Below, piece by piece: positions 44,054 to 58,500 of a stretch of 64,000 bases of DNA. The notes under the pieces were generated by a model. It made no database searches, had not been told where the DNA came from, and was given only the letters and a program-made list of their open reading frames with translations. The DNA comes from Acholoe squamosa (lineage: Eukaryota; Annelida; Polychaeta; Phyllodocida; Polynoidae). The first letter of the stretch is position 1; every line of letters begins with the position of its first letter. A program made the translations under genes and the position numbers. Where the stretch lies: NCBI GenBank assembly GCA_949317995.1, contig OX439045.1, positions 9,160,174 through 9,224,173 on the forward strand, read 5' to 3'.

Positions 44054-45376
44054 TCTACAATCTAACCAAGCAAACACACACAGTTTCTCGTCAGTCCCTG
44101 TGGCGCAATGCATAGGGAATTGGATTTGGGATCTGAGACTGTAGATTCGACCCCTACCCTGGCAATGAAAATTTCTTAGGTTTTAACGTGTAACATATGA
44201 CATGAAAGGACATGTAAGGTGTGCAAGTTGTCCATGGATAACCGCACTGGGTGCCTGTTATCCTTGGATAACCGCACACCTTACAAAAGTCATGATGCAT
44301 GCATCATGCCATGCAATATCGACAGTTATTCCACGATTTCTGGGTTTCTCAGTGCTTTTTCCTGGATATTCCCATGCACATACCTGTCGATATTGCACAC
44401 CCTGTAGGCTGTAACATCAATTTTGTAAGGCGTGCGGTTATCCATGGATAACCTGCACGCCGTGCGGTTATCCATGGATAACCTGCACGCCTCTCATGTC
44501 CTTATATGTCATATGTTACATGTTAAAACTCACGAAATTTACAAGGCCAGGGTAGGGATCAAACCAGCAGTCTCACATCCCAAATCCAACTCCCTATGCA
44601 CTGCCCCACAGGGACTGACGAGAAATGCTTGGTTCGAACCACGTCTGGATATGATACAAAGCCCGGGAAGGCGACGACTTCGGCTGTCAGCTACCATAAC
44701 CGCGGGACGCATTCAAAGATAGCCAAGCCAAGACGGCCGCTGAAGGAGGAGACGCGGTGGTCTAGTGGGTAGCGGTACGCGGGTCGAGTCCCGGTCCGAC
44801 TTATCTTTTTTTTTGCCGTGTGCGCTGTCGCTGTCTGCTGCCGGCGACGAGGTGTATTATACACAAACATAACCGCGAGAAGCATCTTTTTTTCGCCGTG
44901 TGCGCTGTAGCTGTCCACTGCCAGGCGACGAGGTGTATTATACAGAAACATAACCGCGAGACGCATTCAAAGCAAGCCAAGCCGAGACGGGCGCTGTCGC
45001 TGTCTGCTGCTGGGCACCGAGGTGTATGTACCTGTACACACAATGGCTGGCTTCGAGTCCCGGGGAAGGGGAACAATTTTTGTTTTCAACTTGAATTTAT
45101 TGGTATTCTATTGATTATTTATTGGTTTCGTGGAATAAAATAAGTAGTCAATGGATAATTCATGACTCGTGTGTGTTAGCAAAGGCTAATGACACTCCGG
45201 CTACGCTCTCGTGTAATTATCCTTCACTAACACACACTCGTCATGAATTATCCATTGATTACTTGTTCAGTATGTGCATGGGAATATCCAAGAAAAAGCA
45301 CCCAGAATCACAGAAGTCGTGTAATAACAGTCATTACCCCTTTGAGGTCTTACAATGCAGGAGTCCATAATGCGCA
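44054..45376. repeat. 1.32-kb tandem repeat, unit 2
   Basis: It repeats 42734-44053 with a few substitutions (such as CGGCTG for CTGCTG in GACGACTTC.GCTGTC). The contained foldback is at 45141-45266. Confidence 0.9.
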
Positions 45377-45530
45377 TCGGTCGATATGATTCACCGATGA
45401 ATTCCTGGCAAGTCCAGATGCAAGTACTTCATTTGAACATGATGCCGACCTCCTGGGAGTGTATCAAACCTGTAGAGTATGCTCGAAATGCAGCCCTGGT
45501 GAGTTATGGATTTGTGGTACTGAAAGAGTT
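45355..45530. mobile_element. Degraded TTAACCC/GATGCA MITE
   Basis: CAATGCAGGAGTCCATAATG, AAGTACTTCATTTGAACATG and CAGCCCTGGTGAGTTA blocks are in the usual order, but the sequence is well decayed. Confidence 0.5.
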
Positions 45531-46045
45531 AACCCGTTAAAAATTGCATGGATATAGATATTGAAATCTAGCATTAGAGAACATTGGCTCCCAGTATTGG
45601 TAATCTGCAAAGCCCAGCAGGGCATTCTCAGGATGGTATGACTAGACACCTTCAAATCATAGTGGGATCCCTAATGCTATTAGAGCCCTGTATCTAGTGG
45701 TCACTAATGATTTCACTCATATAACTGCCCTAACAAACCTTATATAATTTCTATATTAAGTGCTGATCGTACAGAGCAGACTCCTGCATTGTCAGTCACA
45801 GATGATCACCCGTTCTAATTTTGAGGGTTCCAAATCTTAGTGGCGGTGCTTAGTCGTACCATCTTGAGAAATGCCTTGCAGAAGTCACTGCTTAATTCTT
45901 GGGCAAAGACGTACCACAGACCTCATGGTTTCTCTATTTTGGAGAGGAGATACCTGACCTATTCATCTTCAGGTATTAATCCACCAAGATAATCAATTGG
46001 ATGTACAAAATTGGTGATTTCCTACTCTGAATAGAAAATGTAACG
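45531..46045. other. No recognised feature
   Basis: I see no repeat family or exon here. Confidence 0.4.
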
Positions 46046-46232
46046 GTGGAATCCTTGTCCCAAAGTTGTCAGAGATCCATCATTATTTTCATAGGGATTC
46101 CTTGTACCACCATACTGCCACCTGGGTCTTCTTGTAAAAGCTACACTGGTTCACACAGTACACTGGTTCACTGTTCAGTTTTACCAGAATCCGTGATAGA
46201 TTCAACAGATATTCTTTAGAGTGTAGTCGACA
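46046..46232 (-). pseudogene. Diverged remnant of the transporter 3' region
   Basis: It follows 38370-38843 base by base in most places (TTGTCCCAAAG, ACCACCATACTGCCACCTGG, TTCACTGTTCAGTTTTA, AGATTCAACAGATATT), but with many substitutions and without the 290-bp insertion at 38404. It ends just before where the coding end would be. It shows an older copy of the transporter locus at this spot. Confidence 0.65.
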
Positions 46233-46860
46233 TACACATTTTCAGTTCCAGATATGATGTAGAAACATTGATGCGATGTCAATATCAATCACATTTCTTT
46301 CAGTTAGGTTCAGAGAGAAGGGTATAGAAAACAAGCAGTATTAGAGGTTCACTTATTTTTTTATTAATTTAAATCAACAATTATGAAGAAATGTTTCATT
46401 CTTAAATCTTTATCACTGTACCTTTGTAATTTTAACTATGCCAAAAACAGATAACAAATGGCCGTCATGTAAATAACAACTTTGTTTGGATTTGATGCAC
46501 CAGTTTTTTCATTTTGTAAGTCACATCTTCATTTCAAAATATTTACAAGATGTTTCCTTCCTTGACAGATTTCCCCTATCCCTCATTACAGTCTAAAATC
46601 AACAACAATGCTCGTGCCTTTGCATACATTTGCACCTTCTGCAAGACAGGGCATTACGACCAAATCATCTCATGTGGATACTATTATATAGATTACATTC
46701 TAAGCATATGAGTAGCTAAATGAAAGACCAGTACATTGACGATGCCTTTTACAAGCTATGCAGTAGAGTCCCACCACCTAAACTAGGTATCTTATGTGAA
46801 ATATAACAGAGAAATGGCAAGGTTTGATATGGATGATCTTGATTGTCATAATTATGGCAA
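46233..46860. other. No recognised gene, up to the duplication edge
   Basis: Unique sequence up to the duplication breakpoint at about 46861. A stretch after CATTACAG at 46591 reads as a short open frame with two Cys pairs, but I cannot assign it. Confidence 0.4.
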
Positions 46861-48564
46861 GTTTAGGTGAAATTAGCTAGTTTCAATTTTGGCCACCAGG
46901 TGGCGATGGCATAGATGGTGGAGAAAGGCCACTCTTATAAACCAAATTTTGGTATAAAGCTTTCCATGCTGCCATGCTCTCAGACATTATGACACCCTCC
47001 CGTGTTATAATGTCAATTCTATAAGTATTCTTTATCTATATATTTTGTCATCTCAGGTCAGAATGATTGTTTAGACATATATAAATCAGTTAACATCATG
47101 CCTAATACATGTTTAATTGAGCAGGGCATAATAGCCTTCAACCATTCTGGCGGCTACAGTGGCGGATCCAGGGGGTGGCCCAGGGGGCCGGGCCCCCCCC
47201 CAACCACCACAAATAAAAGAAAAAAAAGGAGAGGGAAAAGGAGAAAGAGGGAAAAGAAAAGTGAAGAGGGGGCCCCAAACATGGGGCTTGCGTTGCTCGG
47301 GGCCACATATAGTACCTCATCAGCTCTCACCAAGTCTTGCCCCCCCTCTTCTAGACAATCCTGGATCTGCCACTGGGCTAGGCGGTATACTAAAAGTGGT
47401 AACTATGTGTCAGTTGTTTGTGATCTGTCTTCAACTCTCAGTTGTACAACTCAATTATACGAAATTTTGATCAATCTAAGAGTGGTCATAATTTTAGCAG
47501 GTATCTATGTGCAGTTAAATCATGTTTTAACATTCAGAGAATATGTCAAATTTAATGAGAAAACACCTATAACATGTAGGAACCATGAACAACATGATGG
47601 TATTCTGGAAAATTACATTTGCATACATTTTTGATAATCATGACCATCAAATACCTCCACATGTTTTGACCCCTAGAAATACCAAAAAGCAGTCATAAGA
47701 TTGGTTGTAAAAAGTTATGACTGCAGTCACAAACCAGTGAAACAGATAGTTATGACTAGTCATATCCTACTTAGGAGTGACCAGAGATAATAACGGTCAT
47801 AACTTTACAACGAGCCCTCTCCAGTCATAGAAACAGAAAGTTATGACTACTATCATCTTTGCCTTGTGAAACACCCAACTGGTGGCAAATTTAAGAACTA
47901 ATACCAGCATGTCTGGGTCCAGCTGCAATATCCCACATTACTCACACCATGGCTCCACTGTGCTGTATTTTCACCAGTAACACACTGGCTTTCGGAAGCA
48001 GGGGGAGAGTCAACCGCTACCTGCCACCAGGTGTAAAATTAAAGAACTACTCTATCTATCCAGAGTTAGCCAGTGTGTTACTGGTGAAAATACAGCACAC
48101 ATGCTAGTTCTTGAATTTGCCACCAGATGTCCTCTATATTGCTGGATCCCCCCTGGTTTGCAATTGTGGGTCTGACTGGGATTGATCACATGCACAGTTA
48201 TGTTCTGGAGTGGTCATCTTTGAATAACTGAAGAAAGAGAGTTGTTGGATTTTTGTATGTCCCATGAAAATCTTTCCACCCCCCCCTTTGTAGAGGTGTG
48301 CATTTTTTTCTGCCTCCCTCTCCTTTATTCTATAGTTGTGTGAGGGCTTGTTTTTCTCTAAAAGGGGGGATATTTTCTTTGTCACCTGGCCAAACAGGGT
48401 TCTGAAAATCTAATTGGGTGTTACACGCGCTGTTCATCTTGAATGCGAGGTAATAGAGTGTCCAAATTTTCAGTGTGGTACAAGGAATCTCAGTTTAATA
48501 ATCTCTGTGAAAATAACGACATCTCTGTGAAAATAATAACGGATCTCTGGCAACTTTGAGACTA

Positions 48565-49438
48565 CACTGCAAAAATGGTGTTTAGATTTTAAACATGTTT
48601 AGGTCTAAACACATTTAAAACCTAAACATATAGGTCAGTTAGGTGTCTCATAGACTACACATTTAAGAAATGAACACTTTTATTCTAACTACATAAAGAT
48701 TTATGCTAAACATGTTTAGATGTTTAGAGTTGAAACAATTGAATAATAGGTGTTTAGATTTAAACATCAATATGTTTACATACTTGAATGTTAAATCCAC
48801 ACCAGGTAGCAGCACTACCTTTGAAAGGACTATCTGCACACAGTTATAATCAATTGTTGTGACAAATGTCTCCAAATCCCATGTTTATCATGGTTATCAT
48901 GTGAATAGAAAGGGCAATAGAAAATTGATAGATTCATCTTATGCCACCATCATTAGCATAAAATAATTAATAAGCTTCATGACTGAAACCTATTTGATGT
49001 TATTCTGGAATAGATAAGGCCTTCCTGCCAAGCTGTTGTACTTTCTCAAGTCTCTCATTCTGATGCAGTGTGTAATACATATACACATATATATAGCTGT
49101 GGCTGATATCTTAGGAGACTTTGACAAGTAAATACATGCTGATGTCCCCCCAGTAAATGAGAAAACAAAGAAAGTATATCTCTTTTTTTTAATGCATACA
49201 TGTCTGCAAGTCTCCATCAAATCATTTAAACATCTAAACACAAAAATTCATAAACACCTAAACACAAAAATTCATAGATATCTAAACACAAAGTTTTAAC
49301 CTAAACACCATCATTTCTAAACACTTGAGCTAAGCACATTGTTTGGCTAAACATGTTTAGGAAATTGATGTGATTACAAAAATGTTGCAAGAATATGTTT
49401 AGAATTGTGTTTAGGATCTAAACACCATTTTTGCAGTG
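48565..49438. mobile_element. TIR element CACTGCAAAAATGG, duplicate copy
   Basis: Counterpart of 23449-24336, with TA flanks. It lies 125 bp upstream of kinase copy 3 exon 2. Confidence 0.85.
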
Positions 49439-49563
49439 TAGGAATCATTCCTTTACAGTGTACATCTTGGCAAACCTACTGGGTGGACACCATCATAAAC
49501 ATGAAGCATTTTGCTAAGCAGTGAGACCTTCAGTTGAACTATACCTTGTGTCATATATTCTAG

Positions 49564-52500
49564 GTTCGACAATTGGTAAAATAATTTACCGCTCTAACCA
49601 GGAATACAAGAATGGACAGCCAATCAAACCACAAGTAGGAACTAGATACAATGCATGTTTTTACTGTGGTAATTTAAGAAACCTGTTTCTAGTTAGCCCT
49701 GCAGTATTTCTTTATGGAGCTTGTAAAAAATGTAAGGGCATTCATGTGTCATGTCCATTGGTTGTCATGATGCATGGAAGTAGCCATTGTGAGCTACATG
49801 CCAGGACTGCAGTCAGCTATTATTATGCTGACCATTTTTGCATTGAAGTATTGCATGATGCTTCAATAAGATTGGCAGAATAAGCTGCACGTCATTAGTG
49901 AATCATGCCGACCAATGGCCTTGATATATAAATGTATTAGTTATATTTAATTTGTTAAGTTTCCAAATGCACTAACAAAATAATACCTTTTGTGAGTACT
50001 GGTCCAGGGTGACATGTAAAATTTGCCTTGCACTGATTTAGTCTACCATACAAACTGGTCAGAATTGTGTAGCCAGGGCTTCATCTGAGGCATGGAGGCA
50101 TCAACTTTCAAACAATACTGAACCTCCTCTGTTCTATGAGTATTGGTTTAAGACGAACCATCAAAAATTCCAGAGATAGCTGCAGTTTTTCCTGGGTAAG
50201 TGTAAAGTGGACCGCAGGTGGGCCGGACTCGATTGGTAGTCGGGAAAAGTTTTGGCCAGTCAAAGTCGGCAAGATCAAACATTTTTGATATTGTCAGACT
50301 GGATCGGACATCCTCGGCAAACACCTGCTATGTTACGATCGGCCATCACAGTTGGGCCTATCTGTGGTCGCCTTAAACAAAACCAGTAGAACAAAGGACC
50401 TTAAGTGTTGGAGGGGGTGGAACGGTAATGGTGGTGTCGCACCAGTGTAAATTAGGATAAAATACAGCATAATTCTCTGTCTAAAGGCTGCATTAGCAAT
50501 AATACAGGAAAAAAGTTCTTTTCCAAGTTTTAATCTCAATTACTCTTCCATTATTATGAAGTCATAGCTCTAAGGCATACCCTTTCTTACATATATTGTA
50601 CCTATAGTTCATATTGTAATTTATCAACCTTTTGGACAGAAATCACATACCTCAAGCCCGCAACACTGACCACATTTGGACCTTAACGCTATGGGAAATT
50701 TCGTCACTGTTTGGGCCACAGGCAGCTGATGGCAATCAGGGCACAGCTATAGGCAGCTGATGGACGGGAGCCTTGTTTACAGGTCCATTTAGGTCATGAG
50801 TTCATGACGTCACATGCAGGAGTGGCGGCTGGCTGTTGGCTACCAGTGTGCATGCAGTGATAGTGGGATTAAAAAGATTTGGGATGAATTGAGAACCAAA
50901 TAATCATACTCCAAGCTCTTATAGAACTAGAAAGCCTGGGAGGACTAAAGATACTGTCCCTATGCCATCCATCAGTGACTGATGGCCATTGGTCGGCCTT
51001 CATTCAGTTTATTTTCTTTAGATAATAGCCTGTCATCAGTGGTTTATCATCTGCCTCCTAACGCATGATTTCCGTCATTACCGGCTAGCATGAGGCAGGT
51101 TACAAATGTCCATAGGGGAGAATTTTTGCATCAATCATCAGCTTTATAACAGCCTGTTAGGGCCATGACTGTGTTAAAATCACAACAATTACAACAGCAT
51201 CTCCAATATCCCATTATCTTGAATTATTTAAAAAAAAAACACAATCAATGGCAAATAAGAATTGCACCCCTTTCATATTCACCCGGCATCTCCAGTATAT
51301 CAGATTGTCAGCCTACAAAGGACTTCATGGTTTATCAAAGTTCATATAATATCTCGTTAAGACACATCAATGCCATCCTGATGAATTGCGACTGATGCAT
51401 TAGTACATCATTTTATTAAGAAAGTATCAGCCCATGACCAGTAGACCCAGTACTACGGACAAATGGAGGGGTACCAGAAGTAACATCAAAGGTCACTACC
51501 CTGTTTTCATGATAGCATATCTCGATCGACTTTCCATCAGATAAAACAATTGTGGCATTATATGTGACACTATAGAGGAGAGCAGCATGTTCATCCCCTC
51601 TAGGGGCCGCTGATGCAGGAGTGCATCATGCCCGTTGGTCATCTGGATGCACCAATAAAATGCTGGCGAGACTGCTCGCCAGTACTTCATTAGAGCATCA
51701 TGACGACCCTCTGGGAGTTTGTGTATCAATCCCATAGGGTCGGCATGATGTGTGAATGTAGCCCTGGTGAGTTACTCATGAGGGCTGCATTCATGCATCA
51801 TGACAACCAATGGGCATGATGCATTAATGCATCAGCGGCCCTTAAAGATTATCTGATGGATGTGATGACATCACATCTGGCAAGTGAAGGTCCACATGGG
51901 ACCTGGGTCTCAATAGGAAGTACTAGATAATGATACTATCTAGCCATCAATACCAGACATTTTGATTTAAGAGTGATGCGACCAAGGGCCAGATTCACTT
52001 TGCTATGTTCCCGCGCTCTGACATCAAAGGTATGATCGACTACATCAAGGAGAACTGTGACCTTAAGGTAGGAATCATCTGTAGCATGATCAACGATAGC
52101 AGTATCTCTGGATATTAATATATGAGGAAACTCTAGATTTGTAGTACTGCATTTTCTACTCTAAATAAAGGTCAGAATAATTATGATTGCTACACATTTT
52201 CAGGGCTCCTTATTATAAATAGCAGTACCTACAATGGTCCTCAAATTTGGATCATTTGGATCTGCTGGAATCTATGTTTTCTTCTGTATTGTCATTGATA
52301 ACCGCTCGAGAGCTTAATGGTTTGGAGGGGCATTACCTTATACCTTATACAATGATACTCTTATTTAAGATTTAGTTTAAGTGCTTAAGATATAGTATGT
52401 CATGCCCACTGTGCCTGGGGTGTTGACCTGAGACCGGCACTTATTTGAACCTTGGTGCTTAAACATAGCTATGCAGGATTTCTATCTTTTTCTGTGTGTT

Positions 52501-55500
52501 TCCCCAGGTATCAGAAGAAGGGAATATTGTGGTTAATTCCTGTGGTGTAGGTGGAGCAGCCTTCAGGAAGGACATAGAAGGTGGACTCAACTGCAAGTAG
52601 GTTTTTATTACAACTTTTAGAAAGTAAGTACCACTTATCATAGCCTCAACCCAACAAGGTTGCATTTGCATATGGGTCAACAAGGGAAAGGTACCTATAT
52701 GAGGCATCCCACAGAGGTATGTTTTACCTTGTTGATCCTGTTACAACCAAGTTGCACTGAGGCAATGATTCAAGTTGATCGAGTATCATTCAATGAGTAG
52801 TTGAGATAATGTGTGAAAACAAAAAAAGACAAATATCTCATTTGGATATAAATAATTAGTAAAAAATACAAAATAACCCTCCAAAAAACCCAAAGAAAAT
52901 GACAAAATAACACAATTTAATTGATACTTGATGTAGTCAGGGAATGAAGATCCAAGGTAGATGCAGGATTGACATTTTTTAAAAAGTCATTTAGAAAAAA
53001 GGATGATATCTTAATTGTTCCATACCTAACTGGTCCTGTCTCTGTATTACAGGATGGATATTACTCCGGAGTTTGACTGTTTCTGTAAGGCATTGTTAGT
53101 GCTGGAAAAAGTGCTACCCGAGGACGAGCTCTTTATCCCAAAATCAGCAGAACTGCAAGCTGAGGCTGATGAGATGAAAGCCAAGATGGAGGGAATGATG
53201 GAGAAGGCAGCCACCATGTCAGATATGAAGTTTATACCCGATAAAGTTGAAGAGATGAAGGAAGAAGACCGCCCTCGTCTTTTGATGATGGCTGGATCAG
53301 GTTCTGGTCTCATGCAGGTAGGTCAGGTATTAAATCATAGATGTTAAATCATTTTGGGAGTAGTCTTTATCAAAGGGAAAAAAGGCGGTGTTGGTATATC
53401 TATGCACATGGGATCTTTTCTGTTTCTTTTAGATGAGATTGAGTTGGATATTTACTGTCAATTGCTATGCAGCATCTATTTATGCTAGGCAGGATAGGCC
53501 TGGTGCTGAGGAACCTGCGAACACTAATAAAATGTGCATTTCATGACATCACACCTCATCATAATGCAAAATTCCATTAGATCTATATTTCCTTTCTGTT
53601 GTTTCAGTAATAGGCAGTTTTTCTCAGTAATTATCATTATTAGCCTAGAAATTGGTAAGATACATTTCACAAATCTTGCCTCTGGGGAATGTCTCTTGTA
53701 GCACTTGTGTAGTGGGCACCTGGTGGGTAAATACTGCACCATAAATACTTTTTCCACCTGGTGGGTTTTTGAAGAACCAAGAGAGGTAACCATCTTGGAT
53801 TACTGTGTGTACAAGGAGAAAGAACGCTGCCCCTGCACCCTCCATCAAAAGGGGAGTCATCTGCGTTGCCAGCTTTCGAAAGTACCCTCGGCCGAAATGA
53901 TACCTCTTATTTTAAGAAAAACACTGATTTTGAGGTTTCTAGAATACCCCTTATTTTTATTTAATAGACATACTATCTTTTATGATGGTAACCCTTACTT
54001 GATCAATAACATACATGTATCATTATCCCTGAGATAAGAATGACCGCTAGTTTTGAAAGACTTTCAGACACCCCTTATTACCTGAAATACCTGAAACAGG
54101 ATCCACATTATGCATTTTTATACAGGTGAAGTTCACTATACATGTACAAACTAGGAGGCAGGCGGGAGTAGGGGCCCTGTGTCTCATTTGCTTGGCCTAT
54201 ATCAACTTGCACTTTTTCTCTTTTTCTCAGATCAACAGTGATGGTACCTTCAGCTTCTTGGATGGTCTGTACACAGCCGGCCGCTTCATGTATGGATTGT
54301 CCTCTATTCTCACTGGAGAAAATGTAAGCCAAATTTTGTATAATTCTGAGCTGCTATTGCACAAGTGCATCATACCCATTAGCACACACTTCATTAGTGC
54401 ACATTGCTGATGCACTCCTGCATCAGCAGACCTTAAAGGGTTAAAGGTTTAAAGCTGTTCAAGTGACTACAGTGAAAACACAGCATAAAATAAGTACGCA
54501 ATTTCACATTTTAGGACTTCAAGACACTAGAGAAGATGGCATCAGAATCTGATGGGCGGTCGAGTGACATATTTTACTCAGACCTTAAGGGCGAGGCCGT
54601 ACCTGAAGGGGAAGCAGACAATATCTATGAAATGGGAGGTGAAGACATTCAAGACATGCACATGTTTCCTTTTGGAAAGGGTATCAATGTACCATCCGGT
54701 AGGTATCTTTTGTTCACGCTTTTATTTTTTCATTATAAGCAAGGTAGACTATACCAGGGATCTATATGCTACTACAAAAACTATTAGAGCTTCTGGTGGA
54801 CAAGACACATCTGAAACAGGGTACTGGGCTTTCCTTGACAATTTTCTATGCAGCTATTTGATTCCAGTGCTTGGAATCAAAAATCCCCTGTCACCTTACA
54901 AACTATTCCATATACTTACCCACTACACACATGAAATATGCCCCAGATCACAGTAATACTTTAATGAAAGATGAACTGTTTTAACCCTTATCTTTCTACC
55001 TGGGGTCCAACTAGACCCCAGGCATCTAATTTCTTGCAAAAGCATAGAAGTAATGTTCCGATGTTCACCAAATTTGATGTAATTGTCACAAATTTTGTTT
55101 TATTCAAAATGCATGAATATCATAAGTATATCACAAGGATCTTTTACGCTAGAAACAATAATCCTCTGGGGTCCACACAGACCCCAGTCAAATCCAATAT
55201 AAAAGCATCTATACTTTAGCTGCAGCAGAATATGAACAAACCCAGCAAATTGTCGTGACTCCTCGTCAACCTGTGTGAAGTGGCTCACACATGTCGCTAG
55301 ATGGAACACAACGTCGCTATAGCACAAGATCACCAGGAATAGCAATGGTGGTGATCACAATGGCCTCACCTCAGGTGATCACTCATCCTCACCAGGGATG
55401 GCGACATGAGTGATCACTCATCCTCACCACGGATGGCGACATGAGTGATCACTCATCCTCACCACGGATGGCGACATGAGTGATCACTCACTTCGCTAGA

Positions 55501-58500
55501 TGAGACGCACGCCACGTCATAACGCATGTTCATCACGGATGGCAAGGACCGTGATCACTCACACTCACGGGGGATGGTCACTCGGGTGATCACTCACCTC
55601 ACTAGATGAAACGCGTACCTCGTGATAGCACAGGTTCAACACAGATGGTGAGGATCTTGATCACCCACACTCACCAGGGATGGCGACACGAGTGATCACT
55701 CACCTCGCTAGATGAAACGCGCACCACGTCATAGCTCAGGTTCACCATGGATGGCGAGAGTGGTGATCACTCAGACTCACCAGTGATGGCGATGCTGGTG
55801 ATCACTCATCTTGTTAGATGAAAAGCTCATGATCATCGACATTGGTAATCATGCAGCCTCACATCTGCCAGATCAAAGTATGTTTTGCCAGAGAAGGAAT
55901 TGCCATATGTAGTTTCCATCTAACCACAGACAAGGTGTTAATGTAGATATTTCCCTATGTATTTTTCCTGTAACCAGAGAAAAGGTGTTTATGGATAGTT
56001 GCTTTCATTTTAGAGATACCTCTATCTAAATTCAATTGATATTTTCTCTTTATAATCTTGTTTGATTCAACTCTGAAGTATTACATGGAAATCAGTGTGA
56101 AACAAAGCACATTTGATACATATGGGACTTATACTTCATGCCCACACTTCCTAGATAGGCTACATGTTGAACGGTGGTGCTGTCTCAACAACTTTGGCAA
56201 TGGTGGTGATAAGTTGCCATTCTGAGTGAGAGTGAGTGACAGATGATGCAATCCTCAGAGAGCATTGACTTGGATTGACACAAATTCACGCATTGAGTGA
56301 GACCAATGTTGGCAATGGTGGTGATAAGTCACCATTTTGAGAGAAGATTAACTAGGAATGACACAAACTCACCCAGTGAGTGAGAGCCATGTGGCAATGC
56401 ACATGAAAAGTCACCATTCTGAGTGAGAGTTGACAGACAGTGGCACATATTGACGGAGTGAGTGAGATCCATGTTGGCGATGGTGGTGATAAACTGCCAT
56501 TCTGAGTGAGAGTTGACTGGGAGTGGTGCATACTCATGCAGGGAGTGAGATCCATATTAGCGATGTAGGTGATAAATCGCCATTCTGAGTGAGAACTGAC
56601 TGGAAGTGGCACATAATCACACAGTGAGTCAGATCCATGTTGGCGATGGTTGTGATAAGCCGCCATTCTGAGTGAGAGTTGACAGGCAGTGGCACATGCT
56701 CACACGGTGAGTTAGATCCATGTTGGCGATGGTGGTGATAAGTCACCATATATATGCTTTGTGAGGGATGACAAGGGGTGGCACATACTCATGCATTGAG
56801 TGAGATCATGTTGGCGACTGTTGTGATAAATCGCCATGCCATGTGAGACTGACACACAGTGGCGAAAGATGACGCAATGAGTTAACACTCAAAAAGGAGT
56901 CACCATTGATGACCAATCATGGCGACAGATAACGACAATTTGCTGGGAAGGGTCCCTTGCTTTGTATTTTACTTCTACTATAACTCTGCATGATTTCTAA
57001 CAGCACTAGGCTAATTGTAGGTAATTTTTAGTGTCATTTGTATTATAATGAGTTGTGTAGATGTAAGCTCTCTATGCATTATATTAGTTCCCTGAGACAG
57101 ATCTCCTGACTCAGACCATTCTATTTCTGTTTTGATTGGGACCCTGGGGTGTCAATATGTAGGGGAGACACTTGTGTTTGGGTTCTGAAGAACATTCTGT
57201 ACAAAACAAAAGATTAGATGAGATACTATATGTCTGTCTTTTAGCGCTGGCCTGAAATCTACTAGAGATGTATAAAAGTTTAGATAAATATGGGTCCCTC
57301 ACATAGGAAAGACTTTTATACAAGTACAAGTTGCCAAGTTGAAACTTCTAGGGGGCTAATTTCAGTACCAGAGCCATCTAAATGGTTTCTCTGCTGCAGG
57401 ATCAAGGTCTATCACAGTACTGGGGTCCACATGGACCTCACTGGAAACGTTTGTTGATTTATGAAGAAAGCACCCAGGCTTTTTTAATAACAATTGGTAG
57501 GCATGTAGGTATATGGGGTAGCTACCATATAAAACAGAGAAATCACATCCGGTCACTATACTTTTTGATTGACATTTTTTCATTTTTTTCTCCTAGGAAT
57601 TAAGTGTTAAATAGATAATTATATCAAAACTGGTGATAATAACATAATTACCACTTGTAAAGATGCTTGATATCCTAATGGATGATAATGCAAAAGATAA
57701 AGTCTGTATCTTTAACCATCATTGTGTAGGAATTTTTTCTAGGCTGGGGTCCGGTTGGACCCCAGGTAGTATTAAACATGCTTATTTTTAACATAGTATG
57801 ATGAAGGCTATAGAATAAAACAGAAAACAAAACAAAAACAACTACATCACTATAGAAGTGGGCATGATGATGGAATTTTCTACTTTATAGATGAGATCAA
57901 GAAGGGAGACTTGGTGTGGAGTGTGTTCAACACCACCGCCTATATCCATGCCCAACAGGTGGTGACCAACGTCCGTCACAGCAAGGCTAAGGCCGTCTAC
58001 TACTGCGGTAACACCATGAACACACAAATCATGAGGGACCTCATCCAGAAAAGAACCAATCTGATAAGCATGATGATCCCACCAGTAAGTTATTGTATAC
58101 GGATATTTGTGATTAGGCAAGCAGAAAGGAACTTCCATGCTCCCAACACAGATGTCTCTTTCTGCTTGCCATCTCACATTTTATGTCATCTAGCACTCAA
58201 AAGAAGCTACCCCTCTTTGTGGCAAAAGAGAATCTGTGGTCCTAGCACAAGCACTCCAAAAGTTTAATCCCGGATCATGCCTGCTTCTAGTTCCCAAAAT
58301 GTGTTGCAGTATGTGGCTGGCAGTTTTTTGCACAAGAAATTCCGAGATCTGAATTGTTATGGCTGCTCACATAGAAGCCTCGCTTCATGATATTCATGCT
58401 GTAAATTGTCAATGGACGGTTACATGTGGTGAAGTGAATGTACACGGAATCCAGAGAAGTTCATTTGATCCTTTTATTGCATAGCTGACATGAGTGTTTC

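Noticed and set aside
43500..45143. 107-codon frames in both units of the 1.32-kb tandem repeat
   Set aside because: Repeat-derived. They consist of translations of the 72-bp tandem pair and have overlapping frames on the other strand. No family similarity.
46591..46690. Possible exon after CATTACAG with a CTFCKTGHYDQIISCGYY-like peptide
   Set aside because: An acceptor-like sequence and a Cys-containing frame, but no donor with good consensus, no recognised family and no copy elsewhere in the window.
47098..47634. 178-codon frame at the start of the second duplicate
   Set aside because: It runs through a MITE and TIR-element sequence, is broken by small indels in the matching region at 22.0-22.5 kb, and has no recognisable domain.
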